In this document: piece after piece, positions 14,992 through 23,090 of the stretch | Numbering within the stretch: position 1 is the first letter of the stretch | Layout of the letters: every line of letters starts with the position of its first letter | Translations under genes and position numbers: made by a program | NCBI GenBank assembly: GCA_041686315.1 | Contig: JAWLEC010000001.1 | Span: 1 to 52,673, forward strand | Direction: 5' to 3' | Source: Sva-07 sp041686315 | Lineage (GTDB): Bacteria; Actinomycetota; Acidimicrobiia; Acidimicrobiales; Ilumatobacteraceae | DNA length: 52,673 bases | The notes under the pieces: model-generated | Databases searched by the model: none | Told to the model about the DNA's origin: nothing | What the model saw: the letters and a program-made list of their open reading frames with translations, nothing else

Positions 14992-16797
14992 TCACCACGA
15001 CCCGGAACTGCCGCCGCCACCTCCACCACCGACGCCACCTCCACCTCCGCCACCGCCGCCACCGGAGCTCGACGGGGGCGTGTGGGAGGCACGGAACGCC
15101 GAACCGGCCGTGTACACGAGCAGCGGACCTGCGAGCGCCACGTCGGGGTCGGGGATGTTCGACGACTCGATCGCCCGCTTCCAGGCGTCGGCGGCGCCCA
15201 GTGCCACCGCCCAGGCGCTGTATTCACGGACCAGGCCGCGGTCCCACGCCCAGTCGACGTGGCGGCCCTCACTGGCGGCGAGGAAGCGGCGGAACGATTC
15301 GGTCCGCAGCGTCAAGGCCGATCCGGTGGCAGTCCTGGACGGGAACAGCCCGCGGTAGGCGACGGCCGCCACGAGCAGCGGTATCACGACCCCGACACCG
15401 ATGGCCGCCGCAGGCGACGCGAGGATCCGCCAGGCCGTGTCGGTGCCGAGGACCACGGCGGCGACGAGCACCACCACGCTCGCCACCGCCACGCCCACCG
15501 CCACCTTCGCCGGGGCGGTCCCCGAGCTGCCCGGACCACCGCGTGCCCACCAGCCGGCGGCGCCGGCGAACCGGCGCTGCTCCCGTTGCACCGTCTTCCA
15601 CACTGCGGTGAAGTTCTCGTCGTAGGTGCCGAGTGGCACCTCGTCGCGCTCGCTGAAGAGCCGTGCGATGTGCGCCTGGTCGACTGCATTGAGCCGTGTC
15701 ACGCCGGGACCCCGGGAGATCGTGGGGTTGCCGTCGTCGGTGGCGACGACGATGGCGTCGCGGGCCACCATCTCGGAGAACCAGGCGGCCGTCGAGTCGT
15801 CGTCGACCGACTCGCGCAGCAGCACTGCGCCGTGCCAGGGCTCGAGCCCGCGGGGCGGGGAGAACTCGATGGTCGCCATCTCGGCCAGCCGGGCGTCGGG
15901 GACGCGATAGGTGCCGACGTCGGCGACGGCGTCGCCGCTGCCCGGCACCGGGAGGTCACCGAAGGCGGCGTCGGCTGCACCCCCTGCCCCGGCGACCTCG
16001 TTGCTGCCGTACCGGCGACCCCACACGAACACGGCGCCGGCGGCGGCGACGCCGAGCGGGATCATCAGCAGCCCGAACGGCCGGAAGCCCGAGCCGCGTG
16101 GAGCGGGGGGCTCGGGGATCGCCGGTGGCGACGGTTCTGTGAAGCCGGTGATCCTTCCTTCGACCGTGATGCCGTCGCCCGGCGCCAGCGGCTCGATCAC
16201 CACCACGTGGTTGCCGGCGTCGTCGCGCTCCAGCTCGCAGCCGCCGAACGTGCCTCGGGAGCCGACGTTGCACGTCGTCCCGTCGAACTCGAACCCGGTG
16301 AGCACCACCTCGAACCGTCGGGTCTCGAAGGTCTCGTCGTTGCCGATGATGTCGAGCGCCAACCGGCCGCTCGACAGGTTCGCCTCGGGCAGGGTGTATT
16401 CGAGGACGTAGCGGTGGCGACCGGTGAACGTGACGGCGGGATCTCCGACGCGGATGCGTGTCTCGTCGCCGAACACCACCACGTCGACGCCGGCCTCGGC
16501 GTCGGGGGAACTGGCGGTCACGTCGGTGGGCACGCCGAAGTCGTTGGGCACGATGCGCTGGTAGCCGCGCCGTCGGGTCAGCCCGAAGTCGACGTCGACC
16601 ACCTCTCGGATCCGGACACCGTCGCCGCCCGCAGCGCCCGCCGCCGGCTGCACCGTCACCTGCTTGGCGTCGAAGTGCTCGGGCCGGACGAGGGTGTCGT
16701 CGCCGGCGCCGATCACCCGGAAGCCGGCGAGCAGCGTGATCGCGGCGATCACGAGCGCCACGACGACGTGTTGCCAGACCCTGACCTTGGTGAGCAT
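14992..16797 (-). CDS. DUF2207 domain-containing membrane protein
   Basis: A 601-residue membrane protein with the DUF2207 layout: an N-terminal TM helix or signal anchor (VVVALVIAAITLLAGFRVIG), an extracellular beta-rich region of about 200 residues containing REVVDVDFGLTRRRGYQRIVP and RHRYVLEYTL, a second TM (PFGLLMIPLGVAAAGAVFVW), a cytoplasmic segment, two further TM helices (KVAVGVAVASVVVLVAAVVLG and IGVGVVIPLLVAAVAYRGLF), and a C-terminal tail of nearly uninterrupted Gly/Ser ending SSGSW. The function of the family is unknown. The ATG at 16797 follows CAGACT at six bases. It ends eight bases from the amidase remnant on the other strand. Confidence 0.85.
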   Translation of the reverse strand: MLTKVRVWQHVVVALVIAAITLLAGFRVIGAGDDTLVRPEHFDAKQVTVQPAAGAAGGDGVRIREVVDVDFGLTRRRGYQRIVPNDFGVPTDVTASSPDAEAGVDVVVFGDETRIRVGDPAVTFTGRHRYVLEYTLPEANLSSGRLALDIIGNDETFETRRFEVVLTGFEFDGTTCNVGSRGTFGGCELERDDAGNHVVVIEPLAPGDGITVEGRITGFTEPSPPAIPEPPAPRGSGFRPFGLLMIPLGVAAAGAVFVWGRRYGSNEVAGAGGAADAAFGDLPVPGSGDAVADVGTYRVPDARLAEMATIEFSPPRGLEPWHGAVLLRESVDDDSTAAWFSEMVARDAIVVATDDGNPTISRGPGVTRLNAVDQAHIARLFSERDEVPLGTYDENFTAVWKTVQREQRRFAGAAGWWARGGPGSSGTAPAKVAVGVAVASVVVLVAAVVLGTDTAWRILASPAAAIGVGVVIPLLVAAVAYRGLFPSRTATGSALTLRTESFRRFLAASEGRHVDWAWDRGLVREYSAWAVALGAADAWKRAIESSNIPDPDVALAGPLLVYTAGSAFRASHTPPSSSGGGGGGGGGGVGGGGGGGSSGSW

Positions 16798-16846
16798 CAC
16801 CCCAGTCTGACGTCGCCACGGGGCTGCAGCCCGAGCAGGAGCGCCG

Positions 16847-16893
16847 AACGCGTGAACAGTGTGCGGCCGGTCGGCGCACACTGTTCACGCGTT
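16847..16893. repeat. Palindrome family B, copy 1
   Basis: Two perfect 19-base arms, AACGCGTGAACAGTGTGCG (16847-16865) and its complement CGCACACTGTTCACGCGTT (16875-16893), with a nine-base loop. It lies between divergently transcribed genes (DUF2207 and the 16914 gene), so it is not simply a terminator. Related copies are at 42150-42196 and 45257-45303. Confidence 0.85.
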
Positions 16894-16913
16894 GCCCGGC
16901 GGGCCTGGTTCCG

Positions 16914-17546
16914 GTGAGCGCAGTTGGCCGCCCACCGTGGGACATGTCCGAGACCATCGACCCACCCGATCGAGCGACCACGGTCGAACCGGCGCTCATG
17001 ACGATCACGCCCTGGATCGACCCCGTGGTCGACGAGTCGGGGTTCGATCCGCGCAGCCGTTACGTCGAGACCTACTGGCTGGGCGTGCTCGGCCCGACGG
17101 CGACGTGGCTGGTGCGGCGCTTCGTCGCCGGGCTCGAGCAGGCGCCCGACGGCTACGAACTCGACCTGCGCGCCACGGCCCGCTCGATGGGGCTCGGCTT
17201 CCACCCGGGAAGGAACTCGCCGTTCGCCCGTTCGCTCGACCGATGCGTGATGTTCGGCGTCGCCCACCACACCGGTGGCGGGCTGGCCGTGCGTCGCCGG
17301 TTGCCGCCGGTGAGCCTGCGTCACCTCAAGCGCATGCCCGACGAGCTGCGCGCCGACCACGACCGGTGGGTGCGCCACACGGTGACTCTCGACGAACTCA
17401 CCCGGGCGCACCAGCTGGCCTGCGTGCTGCACGACACCGGCGACGAGACGTGGATCGTGGAACACCGCCTCGTCGCACTCGGCGTCAGCGACGTCGTCGC
17501 CGCCGAAGCGGTCGACAACCTCAGCCGGCTGACAGCAGCCGAGTGA
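16914..17546 (+). CDS. Conserved actinobacterial protein of unknown function
   Basis: A 210-residue soluble protein. The core ITPWIDPVVDESGFDPRSRYVE, then LGPTATWLVRRFVAGLE, GYELDLRATARSMGLG and SPFARSLDRCVMFGVA, matches a widespread but uncharacterised actinobacterial family as I recall it. The middle region is helical and arginine-rich (LAVRRRLPPVSLRHLKRMPDEL) and may form a winged-helix-like fold, but no definite domain is recognised. The start is uncertain among GTG 16914, ATG 16944 and ATG 17000; the last begins at the conserved core. Its 3' end overlaps the convergent sulfatase gene by 26 bases, so each C-terminus is encoded opposite the other. Confidence 0.7.
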   Translation: MSAVGRPPWDMSETIDPPDRATTVEPALMTITPWIDPVVDESGFDPRSRYVETYWLGVLGPTATWLVRRFVAGLEQAPDGYELDLRATARSMGLGFHPGRNSPFARSLDRCVMFGVAHHTGGGLAVRRRLPPVSLRHLKRMPDELRADHDRWVRHTVTLDELTRAHQLACVLHDTGDETWIVEHRLVALGVSDVVAAEAVDNLSRLTAAE

Positions 17547-19011
17547 GTTCGGCGTCGGCAGCGGGATGCCCCTCGTCGCCCACCTCGGTCTGCAGCCGTG
17601 ACAGCTCGGCCTGCAACTCGAGCGCCACGTCGCGATACGCCGGGTCGCCGATCACGTTGTGCAGCTCCCACGGGTCGGCCTCGAGGTCGAACAGCTCCCA
17701 CTCCGGCGTGCCGACGGGGCCACGGGCGCCGGCCTGCCCGAGCGGGTCGTTGTAGTAGCCGATCAGCTTGTGGGTGCGGGTCCGGACGCCGTAGTGGGCG
17801 GGCACACGGTGGATGGCGTCGTCGTGCATCCAGTACCGGTAGTACATCGAGTCCTGCCAGTCGGCGGGCCGTTCTCCCTCCAACAGCGGGACCAGGCTGG
17901 CGCCCTGCATGTCGTCGGGGACGTCCACACCGGCGAGTTCGAGGAACGTCGGCGCGAAGTCGACGTTGAGGGCGAGGTCGTCGCACACGCTGCCGGCAGC
18001 CACCGCACGCGGGTACCGCACCAGCAGCGGCATCGCCACCGACTCCTCGTACATCATCCGCTTGTCGAACCAGCCGTGGTCGCCGAGGAAGAAGCCCTGG
18101 TCCGACGTGTACACCACGATCGTGTCGTCGGCGATTCCCTCGTCGTCGAGGCGGTCGAGCAACCGGCCGACGTTGTCGTCGACCGAGGCGATGGTGCGGA
18201 GGTAGTCCTTGATGTAGCGCTGGTACCGCCAGCGGACCTCCTCGTCCTCGGTGAGCCCGGGCGGCACGGTGGCCTTCAGGTCGACCACCGGGTCGAGGTC
18301 CATCAACCGCATGCGCATCGCCTGCACCACCTCGGCCCGGCCCTGATGGTCGTCGCGAATCGTCTCGGGTTCGGGGATGTCGACGTCGTCGAAGAGCGTG
18401 AAGTGCTCGCGGCTCGGTTCCCACGACCGGTGGGGTGCCTTGTGATGCACCAGCAGCGCGAAGGGCCGGTCGGGGTCGCGGCGGTCGAGCCACCGCAGCG
18501 CGTCGTCGGTGATCAGGTCGGTGACGTATCCGCCGCGCTCGACCACGTCGTGGCCGCGCCCGTCGCTGCGGGGCTGCAGCATGACCGGATTGTGGTAGTG
18601 CCCCTGGCCCGGGAGCACGCGCCAGCGGTCGAAGCCGGTCGGATCGTGGTCGGGACCGTGACCGAGGTGCCACTTGCCGAACAGCGCCGTCTGGTAGCCG
18701 GCGGCCTGCAGCCGCTTGGGGAACGTATCGAGCGTGTTGTCCATCGGCGTGACCAGGGTGGTCACCCCGTTGACGTGGTTGTACGTGCCGGTGAGCACCG
18801 ACGCCCGGCTCGGCGTGCAGATCGAGTTGGTGCAGTAGCACGAGTCGAACCGCATCCCGCCCTCGGCGATGCGGTCGAGGTGGGGTGTGTGGTTGATCTG
18901 CGGGCGGGCCGGCTGCACCGGGCGGGCGCCGGTGGTGTATGCGGAGATCGCGTGGGCGGCGTGGTCGTCACTCATCACGAACAGCAGGTTCGGGCGTGCG
19001 GGGGCGGTCAT
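17521..19011 (-). CDS. Sulfatase (alkaline-phosphatase superfamily, formylglycine type)
   Basis: A 496-residue sulfatase. NLLFVMSDDHAAHAISAY near the N-terminus holds the paired metal Asp residues, ICTPSRASVLTG (Cys65) is the sulfatase signature whose cysteine is converted to formylglycine, GKWHLGHG carries the catalytic Lys-His pair, and TIVVYTSDQGFFLGDHGWFDK holds the second metal site. There is no signal peptide, so it is probably cytoplasmic. It would hydrolyse sulfate esters; the choline-sulfatase-like architecture suggests a small substrate, but this is inference. The formylglycine-generating enzyme needed for maturation is not in this window. It is followed downstream by an overlapping convergent gene and preceded by leucyl aminopeptidase on the same strand. 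Confidence 0.9.
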   Translation of the reverse strand: MTAPARPNLLFVMSDDHAAHAISAYTTGARPVQPARPQINHTPHLDRIAEGGMRFDSCYCTNSICTPSRASVLTGTYNHVNGVTTLVTPMDNTLDTFPKRLQAAGYQTALFGKWHLGHGPDHDPTGFDRWRVLPGQGHYHNPVMLQPRSDGRGHDVVERGGYVTDLITDDALRWLDRRDPDRPFALLVHHKAPHRSWEPSREHFTLFDDVDIPEPETIRDDHQGRAEVVQAMRMRLMDLDPVVDLKATVPPGLTEDEEVRWRYQRYIKDYLRTIASVDDNVGRLLDRLDDEGIADDTIVVYTSDQGFFLGDHGWFDKRMMYEESVAMPLLVRYPRAVAAGSVCDDLALNVDFAPTFLELAGVDVPDDMQGASLVPLLEGERPADWQDSMYYRYWMHDDAIHRVPAHYGVRTRTHKLIGYYNDPLGQAGARGPVGTPEWELFDLEADPWELHNVIGDPAYRDVALELQAELSRLQTEVGDEGHPAADAELTRLLSAG

Positions 19012-19069
19012 CGCCGTCCTCGACGGGGGGCCGTGGTCGACGCCGTCGCCGTGGCGGTGGCTGCCACCG

Positions 19070-20542
19070 TCACGCCGGCGGGGCGAAGTTGCAGGCCAGG
19101 TCGATCAGCAGGCGGGTGCCGAACCCGGTGGCGCCCTTGGAGTGGATGCCTTCGTCGCTGTCGACCTTCATCGGGCCGGCGATGTCGAGGTGCGCCCACG
19201 GAACGTCGCCGGCGAACTCGCTGAGGAAGATCGAGGCGGTGATCGTGCCGCCGTACGGTCCGCCGATGTTGCGCATGTCGGCCACCACCGAATCCAGCAG
19301 CTTGCGGTACCGCTGCTTCTCGAGCGGCAACTGCCACACCGGCTCGTCGATGACGTCGGCACGTTCCTTCACCTGGTCGACGAGGCCCTGGTCGTTGCCG
19401 AGCAACGCCGCGATCTGCGGGCCGAGGGCCCCGAGCGCCGAACCGGTGAGGGTGGCGATGTCGACGATCGCGTCGGGCTCCTCCTCCACGGCCAGCGACA
19501 GCCCGTCGGCGAGGACGAGCCGCCCTTCGGCGTCGGTGTTGTGGATCTCCACGGTCTTGCCGTTGCGCATGGTGAGCACGTCACCCAGCTTCAGCGCACT
19601 GCCCGACGGCATGTTGTCGGTGCACATCAGCCAGGCGGTCACCTTCGTCCGGCACTTCAGGTCCTTCAATGCCGACATCGTCGACAGCACGGCCGCCGCT
19701 CCCGACATGTCCATCTTCATCACCTGGTGGAAGGCGTCGCTCGGCTTCAGCGAGATGCCGCCCGAGTCGTACATGATCCCCTTGCCCACCAGCGCCAGGT
19801 GACCGACGGGGTTGCGGGGCGAGTAGGTGAGCTTCACCATCCGCGGCGGCTCGGTCGACCCGCGGTTCACGCCGAGGAGACCACCGCAGCCGAGCTGTTC
19901 GAGCTGGTCCCGGTTGAACACCTCCACGTGGAGACCGCTCGCCGACCCGAGGTCGACGGCGCGCGCTGCGATGTCCTTGGCGTTGAGGTAGGTGGGCGGC
20001 GTGTTGGCCAGCTCGCGGGCGAGGCCCTGCGCGGCGGCGATCACCGACCCGCGAGCAGCACCCTGCTCCACGGCCTTGGCCCGCTTGCCGCCGGCCACCA
20101 ACGTGAGCGCCTTCAGCTTCGACCCGGAGTCGGCGTCGTTCTTCAGCCCGACGTAACGGTACGACGCCAGCAGCGCTCCCTCGGCGACGGCCTGGCCGGC
20201 AGCGCCGGGGTCGACGCCGTCGACGTCGGCGAGGTTGGTGGCCAGGCGGGCGTGCTGCGAGGCGGCTCGGCTGAACGACGCAGCAGCGGTGCGCAGCGCG
20301 TTGGCGTCGGGGCCGTCGCCCACGCCGACGGCCACGGCCACGCCGTCGGACGACGGCACCACCATGGTCTGGCCGAGCTTGCCCGTGAACCCGTTCGCCT
20401 CCAGCGCCGAACGGCTGATGCCGAGCTGGCGCGCCACGGCCCCCTTCGGAGCCACTGCGTAGCCGACGGCGGTGGCGGTCTTGGGGACGGATCGGGCCGT
20501 CGACACGTCGACGGCGGACAGGGCAACGCTGGCATCGGTCAT
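19070..20542 (-). CDS. pepA: Leucyl aminopeptidase (M17)
   Basis: A 490-residue M17 metallo-aminopeptidase. The C-terminal catalytic domain contains LVGKGIMYDSGGISLKPS with the metal-binding Lys and Asp, KMDMSGAAAV, and the family signature NTDAEGRLVLADGL (about residue 334); a macro-like N-terminal domain precedes it. It forms hexamers and removes N-terminal residues from peptides using two divalent metals. The start is ATG 20542 (MTDASVALSAVDVST), eight bases after CAGACT; this gives the family's normal length of about 490. Upstream readings to 20602 run into the intergenic region before the aap operon. The sulfatase gene lies 58 bases downstream. Confidence 0.93.
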   Translation of the reverse strand: MTDASVALSAVDVSTARSVPKTATAVGYAVAPKGAVARQLGISRSALEANGFTGKLGQTMVVPSSDGVAVAVGVGDGPDANALRTAAASFSRAASQHARLATNLADVDGVDPGAAGQAVAEGALLASYRYVGLKNDADSGSKLKALTLVAGGKRAKAVEQGAARGSVIAAAQGLARELANTPPTYLNAKDIAARAVDLGSASGLHVEVFNRDQLEQLGCGGLLGVNRGSTEPPRMVKLTYSPRNPVGHLALVGKGIMYDSGGISLKPSDAFHQVMKMDMSGAAAVLSTMSALKDLKCRTKVTAWLMCTDNMPSGSALKLGDVLTMRNGKTVEIHNTDAEGRLVLADGLSLAVEEEPDAIVDIATLTGSALGALGPQIAALLGNDQGLVDQVKERADVIDEPVWQLPLEKQRYRKLLDSVVADMRNIGGPYGGTITASIFLSEFAGDVPWAHLDIAGPMKVDSDEGIHSKGATGFGTRLLIDLACNFAPPA

Positions 20543-20673
20543 GGTCGACCAGTCTGGCCGATGGAAGGTCGCTCGACACCAACCTCTTGCCCGCGCTCCC
20601 ATCGCGGTCTGGCTTCGCTGTCAGGTGACCGTCAGGTTGCCGTAGGGGAAACGAACAGCGCCACAGGCGCTGC

Positions 20674-20681
20674 AAGGGGGA
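20674..20681 (+). promoter_or_regulatory. Strong Shine-Dalgarno site for ATG 20685
   Basis: AAGGGGGA, three bases ahead of ATG 20685, is the clearest ribosome-binding site in the region. It points to translation beginning at 20685 even though that ATG is one base out of frame with the mature transporter protein. Confidence 0.5.
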
Positions 20682-20684
20682 ACG

Positions 20685-21876
20685 ATGCGAATCACGACCA
20701 GAAAAGGCGCTCGTGCCGCTGGTGGCGCTGGCACTGTTCGGCGCGGCATGCACGAGCGACGACGGCGACGACGCCACCACCGACGCCCCGGCCGACACCG
20801 ACGCTCCGGCCGACACCGAAGCACCCGCCGACACGGAAGCACCGGCTGACACCGAGGCACCCGCGGACACCGAGGCACCCGACGACACCGTCGAAGTGGT
20901 CCAGGGCGACGGTTCCACGCTGCAGGCCGTGCAGGACGCCGGCGTGCTGCGATGCGGCACCCGCGACGCGCTGCCCGGCTTCGCCGTGCTCACCGAGGAC
21001 GGTGACCACGTCGGCTTCGACAGCGACTTCTGCCGCGTGATCGCCGCCGCCGTGCTGGGCGACGCCGAAGCGGTCGAGCACGTCGACCTCGAGACCGCCG
21101 ACCGCTTCACCGCACTGCAGTCGGGCGAGATCGACGTCCTCGTGCGCAACACCACCTGGACGGCCAGCCGCGACGGCACCGAGGGCGCCACCTTCCTCAC
21201 CACGACGTTCTACGACGGTCAGGGAATCATGGTGGGCGCCGACAGCGGATTCGAGACGATCACCGACCTCGACGGCGTCATCGTGTGCGTCGCCCAGGGC
21301 ACCACCACCGAGGGCAACGCCGGCAACGAGGCCGCCCGGCTCGGGCTCGACTGGGAGGTCCGTGCGTTCGAGAGCACCGACCTGATCCAGGAGGCCTTCA
21401 TCGCCGGCCAGTGCGACGCCTGGTCGTCCGACCGCAGCCAGCTCGTCGCCCTGCGCAGCGAGTTCCCGGACGGCCCGGAGGCCCTCTCCATCCTGCCCGA
21501 GACGTTCTCCAAGGAGCCGCTCGCACCCGCCGTCGCCGATGGTGACACCGAGTGGGCGCAGGCCGTCAACTGGGCCGTGCTCGCCACCATCCAGGCCGAG
21601 GAGTTCGGCATCGACTCGACCAACGTCGACTCGTTCTCCGACACCACCGACCCCAGCATCCAGCGTTTCCTCGGCCTCGAGGTCGAAGGTGACGACGGCG
21701 CAGCGGTGCTCGACCCGGGCCTCGGTCTGCCGACCGACTTCGCCGCCCAGGTCGTGAGCCAGGTGGGCAACTACGGCGAGATCTTCGAAGCGCACCTCGC
21801 TCCGTTGGGTCTCGAGCGTGGGCTCAACTCGCTCTGGAACGAGGGCGGCCTGCTCTACTCGCCGCCGTACCGCTGA
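20685..21876 (+). CDS. aapJ: General L-amino-acid ABC transporter, substrate-binding lipoprotein (apparent +1 frameshift in signal peptide)
   Basis: An AapJ-type binding protein. After the lipobox LALFGAAC and an acidic repeat linker come VLRCGTRDALPGF, DFCRVIAAAVLGDAE, RFTALQSGEIDVLVRNTTWT, QGTTTEGNAGN, SKEPLAPAVADGD and QVVSQVGNYGEIFE, all close to AapJ. It would capture L-amino acids outside the membrane. ATG 20685, behind AAGGGGGA, reads MRITTRK and then leaves frame: the AAAA run at 20702-20705 is one base too long. With three As the product is MRITTRKALVPLVALALFGAAC, a standard lipoprotein leader. As written, only a GTG at 20713 is in frame, lacking the positive n-region. It could be a sequencing error, phase variation or slippage. 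It heads the aapJQMP operon. Confidence 0.85.
20791..20880 (+). repeat. Five 18-bp tandem repeats in aapJ linker
   Basis: Five imperfect copies of GCCGACACCGAAGCACCC encode (A-D-T-E-A-P)n just after the lipidated cysteine. They form an acidic, flexible tether holding the binding protein away from the membrane. Units differ mostly at third codon positions, so the repeat is old rather than a recent slippage product. Confidence 0.85.
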
Positions 21877-21910
21877 CGAATGACGTCTGATCGACGCCGG
21901 TCGCGAGGCC

Positions 21911-21924
21911 GGCGGGCTCCCGCC
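21911..21924 (+). terminator. Possible intercistronic hairpin between aapJ and aapQ
   Basis: GGCGGGCTCCCGCC can fold as a short GC-only hairpin in the 56-base gap between aapJ and aapQ. Such hairpins often stabilise the binding-protein message relative to the permease message. The loop is tight and no U-run follows, so the call is weak. Confidence 0.25.
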
Positions 21925-21932
21925 CGCCACTC

Positions 21933-23090
21933 GTGACCGGCGTGGTCAGCGCCCGCGTCCCCCTCTGGCGGGACGTGAGGGTGCTCAAGTGGGCACTGCA
22001 GTTCGCCGTCGTCGGGCTCGTCGCTGCACTGCTGGTGTGGCTCTACGGCAACTACGTCGAGAACACCGCCGAGCAGAACATCCCGACAGATCTCGGGTTC
22101 CTCGACAACCCGGCCAACTTCCAGATCACCGGCAACCCGCTCTCCCAGAACGCTCCCGTCCGGGACGCGCTCTACGAAGGCCTGCTGAACACCTTGCGCA
22201 TCTCGGTGGTCGGCGTCGTCGCCGCCACGTTGCTCGGCACGATCATCGGCATCGCCCGGCTCTCGAAGAACTGGCTGGTCAGCAAGCTGGCCGCTGTGTA
22301 CGTGGAGGCGGTCCGCAACGTGCCGCTGGCACTGTTCCTCGTGGCCGGGCTCCTGGTGGTGGTGCTCGGCGTCTTCCCGACCATCCAGGAGGCCTGGAAT
22401 CTCGGCGGCCTGATGATCGTCTCCAATCGCGGTGTCGCGGTGCCCTGGTTCGACGGCGCCGGTTACGGGCTGTTGATGTTCGCGCTCGTGGGCGTCGCCG
22501 CCGGGCTGGCCGTCGCCCGCTGGCGCAGGTCGGTGTCGGATCGCACCGGAGCCCTGGCTCGGAGCGGGCTGTGGGCCGGCGCCGCTCTCCTGCTCGTGAT
22601 GACGATCGGATGGTTCGCGTTCGGCTACTCGTGGACGCTGCCCGAACTCGACGGCCGCCGCACGGTGGGCGGCATGCGGGTCGACCCGTCGTTCTTCGCG
22701 CTCTTCTTCGCGCTCGTGATCTACACGGCGAGCCACATCGCCGAGATCGTGCGGGGGTCGATCCAGGCCGTGCCCCGGGGCCAAGGGGAAGCTGCCGACG
22801 CCGTGGCGCTCAGCGGGTTCCAGCGGATGTGGTACGTGGTGCTCCCGCAGGCGTTCCGCATCGCCATCCCGCCGATCGGCAACCAGTACCTCAACCTGAT
22901 CAAGAACTCGTCGCTCGGTGCGGCGATCGGCTACTACGACATCACGCTCGTCGCCCAGACCACCGTGGGCAACGGGTCACCCGCGGTGCCGGTGTTCACC
23001 CTGACCATGCTGTTGTACATCTCCATCTCACTCGTGACGTCGGTGATCGTGAACTACGCCAACCGTCGGATGGCACTGGTGGAGCGATGA
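21933..23090 (+). CDS. aapQ: General L-amino-acid ABC transporter permease
   Basis: A 385-residue permease of the His/Glu/AapQ type. TM1 (LQFAVVGLVAALLVWLYGNY) is followed by the family-specific large extracytoplasmic loop NIPTDLGFLDNPANFQI, the N-terminal hydrophobic-amino-acid-uptake segment LLNTLRISVVGVVAATLLGT, and the EAA coupling loop SIQAVPRGQGEAADAVALS near residue 280, which contacts the ATPase. It starts at GTG 21933, 56 bases after aapJ, and its TGA overlaps the ATG of aapM as ATGA. The pathway is import of L-amino acids energised by AapP. Confidence 0.92.
   Translation: MTGVVSARVPLWRDVRVLKWALQFAVVGLVAALLVWLYGNYVENTAEQNIPTDLGFLDNPANFQITGNPLSQNAPVRDALYEGLLNTLRISVVGVVAATLLGTIIGIARLSKNWLVSKLAAVYVEAVRNVPLALFLVAGLLVVVLGVFPTIQEAWNLGGLMIVSNRGVAVPWFDGAGYGLLMFALVGVAAGLAVARWRRSVSDRTGALARSGLWAGAALLLVMTIGWFAFGYSWTLPELDGRRTVGGMRVDPSFFALFFALVIYTASHIAEIVRGSIQAVPRGQGEAADAVALSGFQRMWYVVLPQAFRIAIPPIGNQYLNLIKNSSLGAAIGYYDITLVAQTTVGNGSPAVPVFTLTMLLYISISLVTSVIVNYANRRMALVER

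Noticed and set aside
14527..16917. Very long open frames antisense to the DUF2207 gene and to other genes
   Set aside because: At this GC content stop codons are rare in shadow frames; the translations are Arg/Pro/His-rich with no domain, while the opposite strand encodes recognised proteins.
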